DNA of 64,000 nucleotides from JACVRW01 sp963846505 (GCA_963846505.1 CAWJWD010000006.1:682001-746000), one strand, 5' to 3'. Positions 8,698 through 17,528 are shown, numbered from the stretch's first letter. Notes: generated by a model from the letters alone, not told the origin. A program made the numbers and translations.

Positions 8698-9579
8698 TCA
8701 GCGAACTCGCGTGACGCGTTCGAGCGCCCGGGCTGCGAGTGGCATGGTCGGAGTGCGCCATACGTGCCGCTGCTCGAAGGGCCAGGCGTAGATCGGGCTG
8801 CCGTCGCGCACCAGCTCGAGCAGGCGTGGTTCGCCAAGCTCCTCGGCCGACCACTCATACAGGCGTTGCAGCCGCGGCACGATCACCGCGTAGTCGAGCA
8901 TCCGGCCAAGACGCTGCTCGTCGGCGATGTAGCGCTCCACGTCGAGCTCGAGCGGATAGCGGTCCGGCAGCACGCGACCGAGCGAGAGGAAGACGCCGGC
9001 CATCCCGAGCCTGGGGTCGCCGAGCAGGCGGCCGAGGGGAGCGAACCGTCCGAGCGCCAGGTGCGGCGCCGCGGCGAGCGCGTGCGCGTACAGCACGCGC
9101 AGCAGCGCGACGTTCATGAAGAAGCGCTCCGGTGCGCTCTCCGCTTCGGCGAGGTTCCGGTGCTCGAGGTATCCCGCCACGATGCTCGCGTTGTGCGCTC
9201 GGTACCAGTTGCGCCCCGTCGGTCTCGCGCTGAACTCCAGCCAGAGCCGCACGGCCTGCGACGACGGGTCTCCTGGCAGACCACCGAGAAGCGCGACGGT
9301 TTCGCATCCGTCCCGCAGCAGCCGCTCGTTCATCGCGCGCCACCACACGCTGCCGGGCGGCGACGCGTCGAGCGGATCCAGCACGCCGCGCCGCGCCTGC
9401 CAGCGCATGAACGACAACGCCGCCCGTCGGAACGGCAGGTGTCGCGGCGCGCGACCCGTCGGCCCCTGGAACAGCCGCGCCATCAATACGAGACGCGCCG
9501 CCGGATCGTCGCGCACGGCCACGACCTGTGCCTCAGCCGCGGCGAGCGCACCTCGGTGGCTCATCGAAGCGATGGCCAT
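8698..9579 (-). CDS. Conserved actinobacterial protein of unknown function
   Basis: 293 residues, soluble and largely helical, with no signal peptide or membrane segment. Strongly patterned stretches suggest a real conserved family: FMRWQARRGVL (about residue 60), GSVWWRAMNERLLRD, NWYRAHNASIVAGYL, ERFFMNVALLRVLYAHAL and GRLLGDPRLGM. Related sequences in mycobacteria and other actinobacteria are recalled only as hypothetical proteins. Paired His/Glu residues (RAHN, YAHAL) could bind metal, but this is speculative. It is followed 11 bp later by the DMT transporter gene. Confidence 0.6.
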   Translation of the reverse strand: MAIASMSHRGALAAAEAQVVAVRDDPAARLVLMARLFQGPTGRAPRHLPFRRAALSFMRWQARRGVLDPLDASPPGSVWWRAMNERLLRDGCETVALLGGLPGDPSSQAVRLWLEFSARPTGRNWYRAHNASIVAGYLEHRNLAEAESAPERFFMNVALLRVLYAHALAAAPHLALGRFAPLGRLLGDPRLGMAGVFLSLGRVLPDRYPLELDVERYIADEQRLGRMLDYAVIVPRLQRLYEWSAEELGEPRLLELVRDGSPIYAWPFEQRHVWRTPTMPLAARALERVTRVR

Positions 9580-9635
9580 TCACCAAGACGAGCGCGCCGA
9601 GCGGGACTTCGGAAGATCGGGCAGATCGGTACCCG

Positions 9636-10466
9636 TCACCCACGCGACTGGCTCTTGGCCCGACGTCTTGCGTCGGCCCGACGCTTTGCGTTATGGGCAT
9701 GGTCATGCCTGATGAGCTTGGCGACCGCATCGCGGGTCGCGCGATCCAGCACGGGCGGATCGTTGTGAAGGCGCTGGAGCAAGGCGTTGGGACCAACGCA
9801 GAACAAGCTCACCTTCAGATCGCGGTGGGACCCAAGTGCGCCACGCTCATGCATCAGCACCACAGCGGTGTTAACCGAGACAGCCTGATCTCGACGAGCC
9901 AAGAACCTCTCGAGCTCGCGCGCGATCTCGCCAACTTGCCGGCCCCAACTGCGTCCGCGACGATCGACGAGCGGCCCGTGTCCTACGAGCCTGCCATTCG
10001 GGCCGAATTTCTCGTACCACCATTGATCGCCGTCGATATGCACCCGGGCGTTGTGGTTCTTGACCTCGACGGCCCAGACCCCAGCGGGACCGACGAGCAG
10101 GTGGTCCACCTCCCCGCGAGCGTTCGCATACCCGCGAAAGAGTCGCCAATCGTCCGGAAGGGCCTCGAGAGCTGCTGTCATTCGGTGCTCTGCTTCGACT
10201 CCTGCCGCCTGCCGCGCGCGCTCATCGTCGAGCCTGGGATCGATCGTGGGGGCGCGCCGTTCGAGCTCGCGCAGCTCGGCACGCTGGTTCAGCCGAGTAG
10301 GTACCTGCCACCAACGACGCGAGGCAGCCTGGTCGGTACGTAGCTGATCGACCTCCCCACGGTGCTCGTGGACGCGCCGGAACTGGTCCTCACGAGCGGC
10401 ATCGACGCGACGCAACTGATCGCCGGGGTGATCGGAAAGCACTTCGATGATCACGAATCGCGCCAC
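9636..10466 (-). CDS. NERD (nuclease-related) domain protein
   Basis: 276 residues from the GTG at 10466. An N-terminal charged, coiled-coil-like region (1-80) precedes a NERD domain (~90-200). That domain contains GEVDHLLVGPAGVWAVEVKN, where the Asp and the Glu-x-Lys match the catalytic core of the PD-(D/E)XK-like fold. The C-terminus is very basic (KRRADARRRAKSQSR), consistent with nucleic-acid binding. NERD proteins are thought to process DNA, often in mobile or stress contexts; the actual activity is unknown. The sulfatase stop codon lies 38 bp upstream on the same strand. Confidence 0.75.
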   Translation of the reverse strand: MARFVIIEVLSDHPGDQLRRVDAAREDQFRRVHEHRGEVDQLRTDQAASRRWWQVPTRLNQRAELRELERRAPTIDPRLDDERARQAAGVEAEHRMTAALEALPDDWRLFRGYANARGEVDHLLVGPAGVWAVEVKNHNARVHIDGDQWWYEKFGPNGRLVGHGPLVDRRGRSWGRQVGEIARELERFLARRDQAVSVNTAVVLMHERGALGSHRDLKVSLFCVGPNALLQRLHNDPPVLDRATRDAVAKLIRHDHAHNAKRRADARRRAKSQSRG

Positions 10467-10504
10467 CGTAGCATCGGGGCGCCGGGTGGAGGACGCCGGA
10501 GATC

Positions 10505-11998
10505 TCAGCGTGCCCACCTGGATGCCGACGCCGTCCGGCAGGTCGGACCGCGGCAGTGCGCGAGACGACGCAGGGTGGCGCCGAGGGCGCGTCGGGCCGG
10601 TCGCGCAGCGGGGTCGGCGTGGAGCGAGTGCAGCTCCCAGGGATCGCGGCGGAGGTCGTAGAGCTCGCGGGCGCCGTCGCGGTACTCGACGTAGAGCCAG
10701 CGCTCGGTGCGTACGGCGCGGTAGCTGAGCACGCGCCGCACTGCCGGCATGCCGCCGGCGTCCTGATCGCGCCGCCGCACGAAGCGGCGGCCTCCGGTCT
10801 CGTGGAGCAGCGCCCGCGGGGTGCGAAGCCCGGGATCGCGGGCGAAGGGCAGCAGCGACTGGCCGTCGAAGGTCCGGCCCGGCCGCGCGCCGGCGAGCTG
10901 CGCGATCGTGGGAGCGAGGTCGACGTTGCCGACCAGCTGGCGCGACACGGCGTCGGCGGGGATGCCCGGTCCGCGGACGATCAGCGGCACGCGCGTGGAC
11001 GGGTCGTAGGGGAGCATCTTGCCGCTGGGCACGCCGTGCTCGCCTTGCATGTAGCCGTTGTCGGAGGTGAGGATCACGTACGTGTGGTCGAGCTCGCCCG
11101 TGCGGCGCAGGGCGGCCACGATCGCCTCCACGGCCTCGTCGACCGCCAGCAGCGACGCCCGCCGGTCGCGGGAGCGCTCGCCGATGCGGCTGACGCCGGC
11201 TGCGGTGATGGCGTGCCGGCGGCGCAGGAAGCGGGGCTTGTCGGAGCGGTCGTGCTCGGCGAAGCCGCGCGGCGTGGCGAGCGGCGCGTCCGCGAGTGCC
11301 CTGGCGTGCCGTGGCGCGGGTCGCACCAGCCGTCCGGTGAGTGCGCGCACAGCCCGGTTCTCGTGGTGGGGAGCGAGGAACGCGACCGAGAGGAAGAACG
11401 GACGCGCAGACGGCGCCCGGCGCTCGATGAAGTCGACGGCCTTGCGGCGGTAGACGTCGGTCTGGTAGAGCCGCGGGTCCTCGTCGAGCGGTGTGCCGTA
11501 GGTACGCGCGACGCCGTTCTCGTCGAGCGTGTAGCCCCACATCAGGTAGGTCGAGCCGTCGACTGCGCCGTACCACTCGGTCCAGCCGGGCGGCTGCTGA
11601 GCGCCGACGACCATCCGGTACCCGTTCATGTACTTGCCGATGTGGGCCGTCGCGTACCCCGCGCGTTGCAGCCAGACCGGCAGCGCGTTCGAGTGGTCGA
11701 AGCGCCCGTAGCCGCCCGTCGGCGGGTAGAGGCCGAGCACGCCGTGGTTGTGGGCGTACTGGCCGCTCAGGTAGGTGGCGCGCGAGGGGCAGCAGACCGG
11801 GTACGACACGTACGAGCGATCGAAGCTGATGCCCTGGCGCGCGAGCACGCCGCGGGTCCGCGGCATCGCGTCGAGGTCGGCGACGGTCTGGTCGTCGGTC
11901 ATCAGGACCACCACGTTGGGGCGGACGGCGCTCGCCGCGTCCGGGGCGAACGCGCAGAGCGCCAGGGCTGCCGCCAGCAGCCGAGTCGTGAGTCGCAC
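10505..11998 (-). CDS. Secreted formylglycine-type sulfatase
   Basis: 497 residues. The GTG at 11998 is preferred over the in-frame one at 12016 because GGAGG lies 9 bases upstream and the protein then opens with a clean signal peptide (LLAAALALCAFAPDAASA). Metal ligands appear at VVVLMTDDQT. The sulfatase signature CCPSR, in the context PVCCPSRATYLSG, is the site where Cys becomes formylglycine. HIGKYMNGY and LTSDNGYMQGEHG are the other active-site regions. The architecture matches the N-acetylglucosamine-6-sulfatase/arylsulfatase group acting outside the membrane on sulfated glycans or aryl sulfates. No formylglycine-generating enzyme is in the window. Confidence 0.9.
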   Translation of the reverse strand: MRLTTRLLAAALALCAFAPDAASAVRPNVVVLMTDDQTVADLDAMPRTRGVLARQGISFDRSYVSYPVCCPSRATYLSGQYAHNHGVLGLYPPTGGYGRFDHSNALPVWLQRAGYATAHIGKYMNGYRMVVGAQQPPGWTEWYGAVDGSTYLMWGYTLDENGVARTYGTPLDEDPRLYQTDVYRRKAVDFIERRAPSARPFFLSVAFLAPHHENRAVRALTGRLVRPAPRHARALADAPLATPRGFAEHDRSDKPRFLRRRHAITAAGVSRIGERSRDRRASLLAVDEAVEAIVAALRRTGELDHTYVILTSDNGYMQGEHGVPSGKMLPYDPSTRVPLIVRGPGIPADAVSRQLVGNVDLAPTIAQLAGARPGRTFDGQSLLPFARDPGLRTPRALLHETGGRRFVRRRDQDAGGMPAVRRVLSYRAVRTERWLYVEYRDGARELYDLRRDPWELHSLHADPAARPARRALGATLRRLAHCRGPTCRTASASRWAR

Positions 11999-12218
11999 TT
12001 CGAGAGGCCTCCGCACACGCGCACGTGCGCCGCCGATGGATACGAGCGCCGGTCAGGGGCCGCGCCGCTCGGTGAGCGCCGAGGCCCCTAGCGACAGGAG
12101 GCCGACTGGAAGGCGATGCGAAGCATTCCCTACAAGGTTAGTGGAGAATACGGAGGTGTCAATGCTCGTGACTCGAGACCGACCGCGGAGTTCCACGGAG
12201 CAGTAGCCTGATCGACTC

Positions 12219-13139
12219 ATGAGGCCGCGAATCTTCCTCGGGTCGTCCGGACAGCAGGAGAAGCTGCTGCAGGCGCTCACCCGGGGGCTCCAGGACATCG
12301 CCGACGTCGAGCCGTGGACGACGGTCTTCAACCCGGGTGTCTCGACCCTCGACCGGCTCGTCGAGCTCACCCGCGAGGTCGATTTCGCCGCGTTCGTCTT
12401 CGCCCAGGACGACTGGACGACGAAGGGAACGTCGTCTGACGAAGTCTCCGGAGAGGCCTCCCCGCGCGACAACGTCGTCTTCGAAGCGGGTCTGTTCGGG
12501 GGTGCGCTCGGCATGCGCCGGACGTTCATCCTCCACGCGAACGGCGCCAAGCTCCCCACCGACCTGCTCGGTCTGACCTCGATCCGGTACGACCCCGACA
12601 CCACGCCGGCCATCGTGCGCCAGATCAACGACAAGCTGCGGAAGGCGATCGACGCGGAAGGCCGGATCAGCCGCCTGGAGGGTGACTGGTGGCAGCTGTC
12701 CCTCACCGCCCGAACGGAACTCGAGCCGTCGTCGGTCTCGCTCCTGACGATCAGCCGCAATCGCGCCGGCACGCTCGAGGTCGCGGGACGGTCCTGGCAG
12801 GCCGACGGCATGCTGTCCGCGCGCTACTGGAGCGAGGCTTCCAAGGAACGAGTCGATCCGGCCGGCATCTTCTACTTCTGGAACGGCGAACGTCCCCGTC
12901 ACCCAAACGCCCCCCAGCTCGAGGGGACCGGTGAGATCAAGCTCGAGAGCGTCGATCGCGCCGGCGGCTACTTCACGACGCGCTCCGACGGCCCCGACGC
13001 GTTTCACGCACGGACCTCCGGGATCTACCTCCGTGCCGACCCGGGTGACAAGGCCGTGCTGGACGGCAACGACGCCGGCGAGCGGGTGGCACTCATCGAG
13101 CGGCGTCTCGAGGAGTGGAAGTCGCTGGCGAACTACTGA
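12219..13139 (+). CDS. TIR-like (CAP12/Pycsar effector type) nucleotide-binding protein with beta-rich C-terminal domain
   Basis: 306 residues. The N-terminal ~145 residues form the TIR-like domain of the PF10137 family: RIFLGSSGQQ at the start, VDFAAFVFAQDDW in the middle, and PRDNVVFEAGLFGG with the likely NAD+-hydrolysing Glu at position 89. The C-terminal ~155 residues (GDWWQLSL ... FYFWNG ... GGYFTTR ... TSGIYLRADPG) look like a Trp/Tyr-rich beta-barrel of unknown ligand. In CBASS and Pycsar, PF10137 domains degrade NAD+ when a fused sensor binds a cyclic nucleotide. No cyclase gene is adjacent, so the trigger is unknown. The ATG is preceded by intergenic DNA, and the gene seems to be alone. 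Confidence 0.75.
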   Translation: MRPRIFLGSSGQQEKLLQALTRGLQDIADVEPWTTVFNPGVSTLDRLVELTREVDFAAFVFAQDDWTTKGTSSDEVSGEASPRDNVVFEAGLFGGALGMRRTFILHANGAKLPTDLLGLTSIRYDPDTTPAIVRQINDKLRKAIDAEGRISRLEGDWWQLSLTARTELEPSSVSLLTISRNRAGTLEVAGRSWQADGMLSARYWSEASKERVDPAGIFYFWNGERPRHPNAPQLEGTGEIKLESVDRAGGYFTTRSDGPDAFHARTSGIYLRADPGDKAVLDGNDAGERVALIERRLEEWKSLANY

Positions 13140-13223
13140 CGCCCGCATTTCCGTTCACAGCACCGTTTCAGGTCCTGGCGCGACCGGGTGTAAGGTCGGT
13201 GTCCCCACGAAAGGACGCGACTC

Positions 13224-13922
13224 ATGGCCGCACCGAACATCGTCCTTGTCCACGGAGCCTGGGCCGACGGCTCGTGCTGGAGCGACGTCATCGAACGCCT
13301 CCAGGCCGACGGTTACAACGTCACCGCCCCTCAGCTTCCGGAGACCTCGCTCGAGGATGACGTCGCGAGGGTCCGCCACGTGCTCACCCGGCAAAGCGGC
13401 CCGACCATTCTCGCGGGCCACTCCTACGGCGGCCAGGTCATCACCTCTCTCGGCACCGACGCACCGAACGTCGTCGGCCTCGTCTACATCGCTGCCTTCG
13501 GGCTCGACGAGGGTGAGTCGATCGGCGCGCTGCTGCAGCAGGGTCCTCCGACCCCGGGTGTGGCGAATGTCGACGTCGACTCCAAGGGCTTCGGCTGGAT
13601 CCCCGAGGACGACTTCCTCGGTCACTTCGCCGCCGACATCGACCCGGTCAAGGCGAAGGTCATGTACGCCGTGCAGCAGCCTCTGCACACGTCCACGTTC
13701 GCGGACGTGATGGGCACCCCCGCGTGGAAGTCGTTGCCCTCCTGGTATCTGGTGGCCGAGAACGACGAGGTGATTCCACCCGATGCCGAGCGGCAGTTCG
13801 CACAGCGGATGGGCGCCGACACGATCGAGGTCGCGAGCGGACACTGCGCGATGGTCTCCCACCCGCAGGAGACGCACGAGCGGATCGTGACCGCGGCGAA
13901 CGCCGTCGCCGCGCCCGGGTAG
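13224..13922 (+). CDS. Alpha/beta-fold hydrolase
   Basis: 232 residues, the typical size of small esterase-like hydrolases. The oxyanion HGAW (residues 10-13, NIVLVHGAWADGSCW), nucleophile elbow GHSYGG and catalytic His in ASGHCAMVSHP are all present. Glu/Asp in AENDEVIPP is a candidate acid. The sequence belongs to the group often annotated as salicylate esterase/hydroxynitrile-lyase-like or as a chloroperoxidase-type hydrolase. The ATG at 13224 has AAAGGA ten bases upstream. It stands alone between the TIR-like gene and the convergent CBS gene; its substrate is unknown. Confidence 0.85.
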   Translation: MAAPNIVLVHGAWADGSCWSDVIERLQADGYNVTAPQLPETSLEDDVARVRHVLTRQSGPTILAGHSYGGQVITSLGTDAPNVVGLVYIAAFGLDEGESIGALLQQGPPTPGVANVDVDSKGFGWIPEDDFLGHFAADIDPVKAKVMYAVQQPLHTSTFADVMGTPAWKSLPSWYLVAENDEVIPPDAERQFAQRMGADTIEVASGHCAMVSHPQETHERIVTAANAVAAPG

Positions 13923-13983
13923 CTCATGGCCACCCAGACGCCACACCCGATCGAGTCCGCCGCGGCTTCTGCCGCTGAACGTC

Positions 13984-14403
13984 CTAGTGATTTGGCGACG
14001 CGGCCGAGATCTCGGCGAGCGGTGGTCCGGCATCGCGGTCCTGGGCCAGGTCTCCAAGAGACACGACGCCGACCAGCTCCCCGTCCTTGACCACGGGCAG
14101 TCGACGGATGCCGTTCTCGCCCATCGCCTGAGCCGCCACCTCGACGCTGTCTCCCGGCTCGAGCGTTCGCGCACCCGAGCTGCAGACGTCGCCGACCGTC
14201 GCCGACTGAAGCTCACGGCCCTCGGCGATCGCCCGGACGACGATGTCACGGTCCGTGACGATGCCGGCCACCTGTCCGCCATCGGTCACGATCACGTTGC
14301 CGATGTCGCCGTCGCGCATCTCGCGCGCGGCCACGACGAGGCTGTCGCCGATCTCGACCGTACGCGGGTTGCGGGTCATGATCTCCTCGACTATGCGAGC
14401 CAT
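13984..14403 (-). CDS. Twin CBS-domain protein
   Basis: 139 residues made of two CBS repeats (about 5-60 and 70-125), with signatures VEEIMTRNPRTVEIGDSL ... GIVTDRDIV and LEPGDSVEVAAQAM ... GVVSLGDLA. Stand-alone CBS pairs bind adenine nucleotides or regulate partner enzymes in stress responses. The ATG at 14401-14403 has an almost perfect AGGAGGTG site 8 bases upstream, which rules out the in-frame ATGs further up. The DNA-binding or enzymatic partner cannot be seen. Confidence 0.9.
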   Translation of the reverse strand: MARIVEEIMTRNPRTVEIGDSLVVAAREMRDGDIGNVIVTDGGQVAGIVTDRDIVVRAIAEGRELQSATVGDVCSSGARTLEPGDSVEVAAQAMGENGIRRLPVVKDGELVGVVSLGDLAQDRDAGPPLAEISAASPNH

Positions 14404-14468
14404 CCTGGTCGCACCTCCTTTGGTTGCCGCGTCCATCATCCCCTACTCGCGCCGGCTGCGCGAGCGCC

Positions 14469-15131
14469 TCAGGCTTGGAAGCGGCGGAGCTCGGTCTCGT
14501 ACTCGCCGTCGGGCTTGAGCTCCCATTCATAGGTGCGCGTGCCCAGCTCGAGACGCAGGGTCGTGTACTGGTCGACGACGTCGGGGCTCGGGCCCGGGGT
14601 CCCCTCGGAAATCCAGCTCACCGGCTTGCACGAGGCGTCGACGACCGCGTCGATGCTGGTCTGCTTGGCGTCGACGTCGTAGCGAAGCTTGGCCGCACCC
14701 ACGACCTCCTGCCGATCGGTGAAGACGAGCACGAACTCGTCCGCCTTCGCCTCGTTCGCGCCGAGGACGTCGACGTCCTGGACCTCGGAGGCAAGGCTAC
14801 GACGACGGTTCCGGGACACCGCGGGGTCAGCGGCGAAGAAGCGGGCGAAGCAGGCCGGCAGGTCCTTCGGCAGCACCGCGACGAGCGCCCCGCCTCCGCC
14901 CGAGCTCGACGACTCGTCGCTCGTCGACGAGGAACCGTCCTCGCCGCTCTGGATGAACGCGACGAGCGCCACCAGTACTCCGAGCGCGACCAACGGCAGG
15001 CCAGCGCCGACGGAGCTCACCTCCAGGCCCATCAGCTTGACGTTGCCGCCCGGCCGGTCGGGGAAGCGCAGCAAGATGAGCGTGCCCAGGGCCACGAGCG
15101 TGACGCCGAGTACCGCCAAGACGATCAGCAC
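14469..15131 (-). CDS. Two-TM membrane protein of unknown function
   Basis: 220 residues with two N-terminal hydrophobic segments (about 1-20 and 40-62) separated by a short loop, then a Ser/Gly-rich linker (about 65-80) and a ~140-residue extracytoplasmic or cytoplasmic domain. That domain carries two Cys (LPACFARFF, DASCKPVSW) that could pair. No family is recognised. It lies 65 bp upstream of the CBS gene on the same strand and might share its transcript. Confidence 0.55.
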   Translation of the reverse strand: MLIVLAVLGVTLVALGTLILLRFPDRPGGNVKLMGLEVSSVGAGLPLVALGVLVALVAFIQSGEDGSSSTSDESSSSGGGGALVAVLPKDLPACFARFFAADPAVSRNRRRSLASEVQDVDVLGANEAKADEFVLVFTDRQEVVGAAKLRYDVDAKQTSIDAVVDASCKPVSWISEGTPGPSPDVVDQYTTLRLELGTRTYEWELKPDGEYETELRRFQA

Positions 15132-15326
15132 GGTCGCAGTCTCTCACTGCCGACACCGCAGTGCGCCAGATTGCGTCGATCGTCGTGTGCTGCTGGCGAC
15201 GGCGGATAGACGACTGCCAGCTCCTCGCCACTTTCAATTTATACCGCACAGAAGGCTCTCATGAGGCCTTGACTCTTGCCGCATAATCGCCCGCCGCAAG
15301 CAGAGCTACGGAAGTGGAGGAGCGAA

Positions 15327-15371
15327 ATGCGGGTGTTGTCCATGACGTCTTCGACGGGAGCGCGGCAATGA
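15327..15371 (+). CDS. 14-codon leader ORF translationally coupled to the monooxygenase
   Basis: An ATG at 15327, preceded 4 bases away by GGAGGAG (15316-15322), opens a reading frame encoding MRVLSMTSSTGARQ. Its TGA at 15369-15371 overlaps the ATG of the FAD monooxygenase (15368). The leader has the stronger ribosome-binding site of the two. The layout is that of a regulatory leader peptide; expression is not shown. Confidence 0.5.
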   Translation: MRVLSMTSSTGARQ

Positions 15372-16834
15372 CCGAGCATGCGGTGGCCATCGCCGGAGGC
15401 GGTCCCGCGGGGATGATGCTGGCGGCTGAGCTGGCGTTGGCGAAGGTCGACGTCGCGGTCGTCGAGCGGCGTCCCGATCACGTGCTCGCCGGCTCGCGGG
15501 CCGGCGGCTTTCACTCGCGCACGATCGAGGTGCTGGATCAGCGTGGGGTTGCCGATCGGTTCCTCGCGGAGGGTCAGGTGGCTCAGGCCGCGACGTTCGG
15601 CACGACCGTGTTGGACATGAGCGACTTCCCGACGCGGCATCCGTATTCGCTCGGGATCTGGCAGAACCAGATCGAGCGGATCATGGCCGCCTGGATCGCC
15701 GAGCTGCCGGTGCGGATCTATTACGAGCGTGAGGTGACGGGCTTCGGGCAGGACGACACCGGGGTCGACGTCCAGCTGTCCGACGGCAAGCCGCTACGGG
15801 CGCGGTATCTCGTCGGGTGCGATGGAGGACGCAGTCTGATCCGCAAGGCAGCCGGCATCGAGTTCCCGGGATGGGATCCGACGAGGAGCAACCTGATTGC
15901 CGAGGTCGAGCTGACCGAGGAGCCGCCGCAGGGCGTTCGTCACGACGCCACGGGCGTCCACGGCCTCCACAGGATGGAGGATGGGAGGACGGTCCGGGTC
16001 GTCTTGACCGAGCAGCAGCTCGGGCCTGGCAGCGAGCCCACCCTGCGCGATCTGAGCGAAGCGCTCGTCACCGTGTACGGCACCGACTTCGGGGTCCACA
16101 ACCCCACCTGGATCTCCAGGTTCACCGACATGACTCGGCAGGCCGCGGCCTACCGCGACGGACGAGTGCTGCTGGCGGGCGACGCGGCGCACGTGCATTA
16201 CCCGGCGGGAGGACAGGGCCTCAGCCTCGGTGTGCAGGATGCGGTGAACCTGGGATGGAAGCTGGCCCAGGTGGTCGACGGGACCTCCCCGGAGAGCCTC
16301 CTGGATACGTATCACGCCGAGCGTCACCCGGTCGCCGCCCGCGCGCTTCAGCACACGATGGCGCAGGCCGCGCTCCAGCGCCGCGACGATCGCATCAAGG
16401 CCCTGGTGGATGTGGTGTCGGAGCTGGCGAGCATGGACGAGCCTCGCCAACGGCTCGCCGGAATCATCTCCGGGCTGGACATCCATTACGACCTCGGCGA
16501 GGGACATTCGCTGCTCGGACGCCGCATGCCCGATCTCGACCTGATCACCGCCGACGGCCCGCTCCGAGCCTTCGAGCTGCTGCACGACGCACGGCCGCTG
16601 CTGCTCGACCTCGGTCAGCCCGGCGACGTCGACATCGCTCCATGGGCTGACCGGGTCCAGCTGATCGACGCGAGCTACGAAGGAGAGTGGGAACTCCCCG
16701 TACTCGGCGCGGTCAGCGCCCCCACCGCCGTGCTGATCCGCCCAGACGGCTACGTCGCCTGGGTAGGAGACGGCACCGACGTGGGGCTCACCGACGCACT
16801 GGCCACCTGGTTCGGGCCGCCCGCTGCGGCGTAG
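15368..16834 (+). CDS. FAD-dependent aromatic hydroxylase/antibiotic monooxygenase family
   Basis: 488 residues. The ADP-binding GxGxxG motif is VAIAGGGPAGMMLAAEL near the start. The DG motif region is GCDGGRSLIRKAAG, and the ribityl-binding GD motif is LLAGDAAHVHYPAGGQG, followed by SLGVQDAVNLGWKL. The C-terminal ~100 residues form the thioredoxin-like tail of the PheA/TfdB class. This class hydroxylates phenols, polyketides, rifamycins or tetracyclines using NAD(P)H and O2. The ATG at 15368 is fixed by GGGAG seven bases upstream and by overlap with the leader ORF. A resistance role is plausible but unproven. Confidence 0.85.
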   Translation: MTEHAVAIAGGGPAGMMLAAELALAKVDVAVVERRPDHVLAGSRAGGFHSRTIEVLDQRGVADRFLAEGQVAQAATFGTTVLDMSDFPTRHPYSLGIWQNQIERIMAAWIAELPVRIYYEREVTGFGQDDTGVDVQLSDGKPLRARYLVGCDGGRSLIRKAAGIEFPGWDPTRSNLIAEVELTEEPPQGVRHDATGVHGLHRMEDGRTVRVVLTEQQLGPGSEPTLRDLSEALVTVYGTDFGVHNPTWISRFTDMTRQAAAYRDGRVLLAGDAAHVHYPAGGQGLSLGVQDAVNLGWKLAQVVDGTSPESLLDTYHAERHPVAARALQHTMAQAALQRRDDRIKALVDVVSELASMDEPRQRLAGIISGLDIHYDLGEGHSLLGRRMPDLDLITADGPLRAFELLHDARPLLLDLGQPGDVDIAPWADRVQLIDASYEGEWELPVLGAVSAPTAVLIRPDGYVAWVGDGTDVGLTDALATWFGPPAAA

Positions 16835-16883
16835 CTCACCGCCCGCAACGTCGATCCGCAAGGAGTTCCGATGGAGACCCTGG

Positions 16884-17528
16884 TCATGTGATGTTGACGT
16901 CGGTCGGGCTGGTGAGCGTGTAGGTCGCTGTCAGGGGCATCACGACGATCGAGAAGATCCCGCAGCCCACGCCCGTGAAGCGAACGAGTCCTGTGACGGC
17001 CAGCGTCGGCGCTGTGCCGTTGCTCCACACGACGCTTGTCGGCGCCTGGTTGGTGAAGGTCTGCGCTGTCGCTGTCACCGTGCAGCCGGCGAGGCAGCCG
17101 GCCATCGGCAGTGTCATGGCGCCGGCGGCGGGAGGCGTGCCGAAGTTGAACGTCGCGGCCCAGAGCGAGTTCGTCGGCGGGTCGACCGCTCTGGCGGGCG
17201 CGACGATCGACCAGTTGCCGCCTCCGACCGTGATCGTCGGCGTGCACGATCTGCCCATGAATGTCGCGCTACAGCCGGAGAACGTCACGTTCGCCGGCGT
17301 GGTCGTGACCGTCGCCGAGGCAGGGTTCGTCGTCGTCGCCGCGATTGTCGACGTCCCGCAGTCCGCTGTGAAGAGCGTGCCCGCCGAGACTGTCACGTCG
17401 GTCGACTGCAGATTCAGCGCGGTACCCGGTGGTGTGAAGGTCGAGGCGGACGCCGCGTGGGCGCAGAGTGCCGCGGCGACGAATGCTACGACGCAGAGGG
17501 AGAGCGGATAGCGCGCACGTAGGTGCAT
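16884..17528 (-). CDS. Secreted hypothetical protein
   Basis: 214 residues from the ATG at 17528, which has GGAGG seven bases upstream. A signal peptide (about 1-27: LSLCVVAFVAAALCAHAASA) is followed by a Thr/Ser-rich beta-strand protein with six or more Cys (ADCGTS, FSGCSA, RSCTPT, AGCLAGC, GVGCG), suggesting disulfides in the exported form. No catalytic motif is seen and no family recognised. Similar low-complexity secreted proteins are common in soil actinobacteria. Confidence 0.55.
   Translation of the reverse strand: MHLRARYPLSLCVVAFVAAALCAHAASASTFTPPGTALNLQSTDVTVSAGTLFTADCGTSTIAATTTNPASATVTTTPANVTFSGCSATFMGRSCTPTITVGGGNWSIVAPARAVDPPTNSLWAATFNFGTPPAAGAMTLPMAGCLAGCTVTATAQTFTNQAPTSVVWSNGTAPTLAVTGLVRFTGVGCGIFSIVVMPLTATYTLTSPTDVNIT

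Noticed and set aside
8698..9579. Assignment as an MpaB/latex-clearing oxygenase
   Set aside because: The general feel of helical HR-rich motifs is similar but the signature heme-binding context could not be identified, so the gene is left unassigned.
15269..15287. TTGACT...CATAAT as the promoter of the leader/monooxygenase
   Set aside because: The spacing between the hexamers is only 7 bp; no partner element at 16-18 bp fits either hexamer well.
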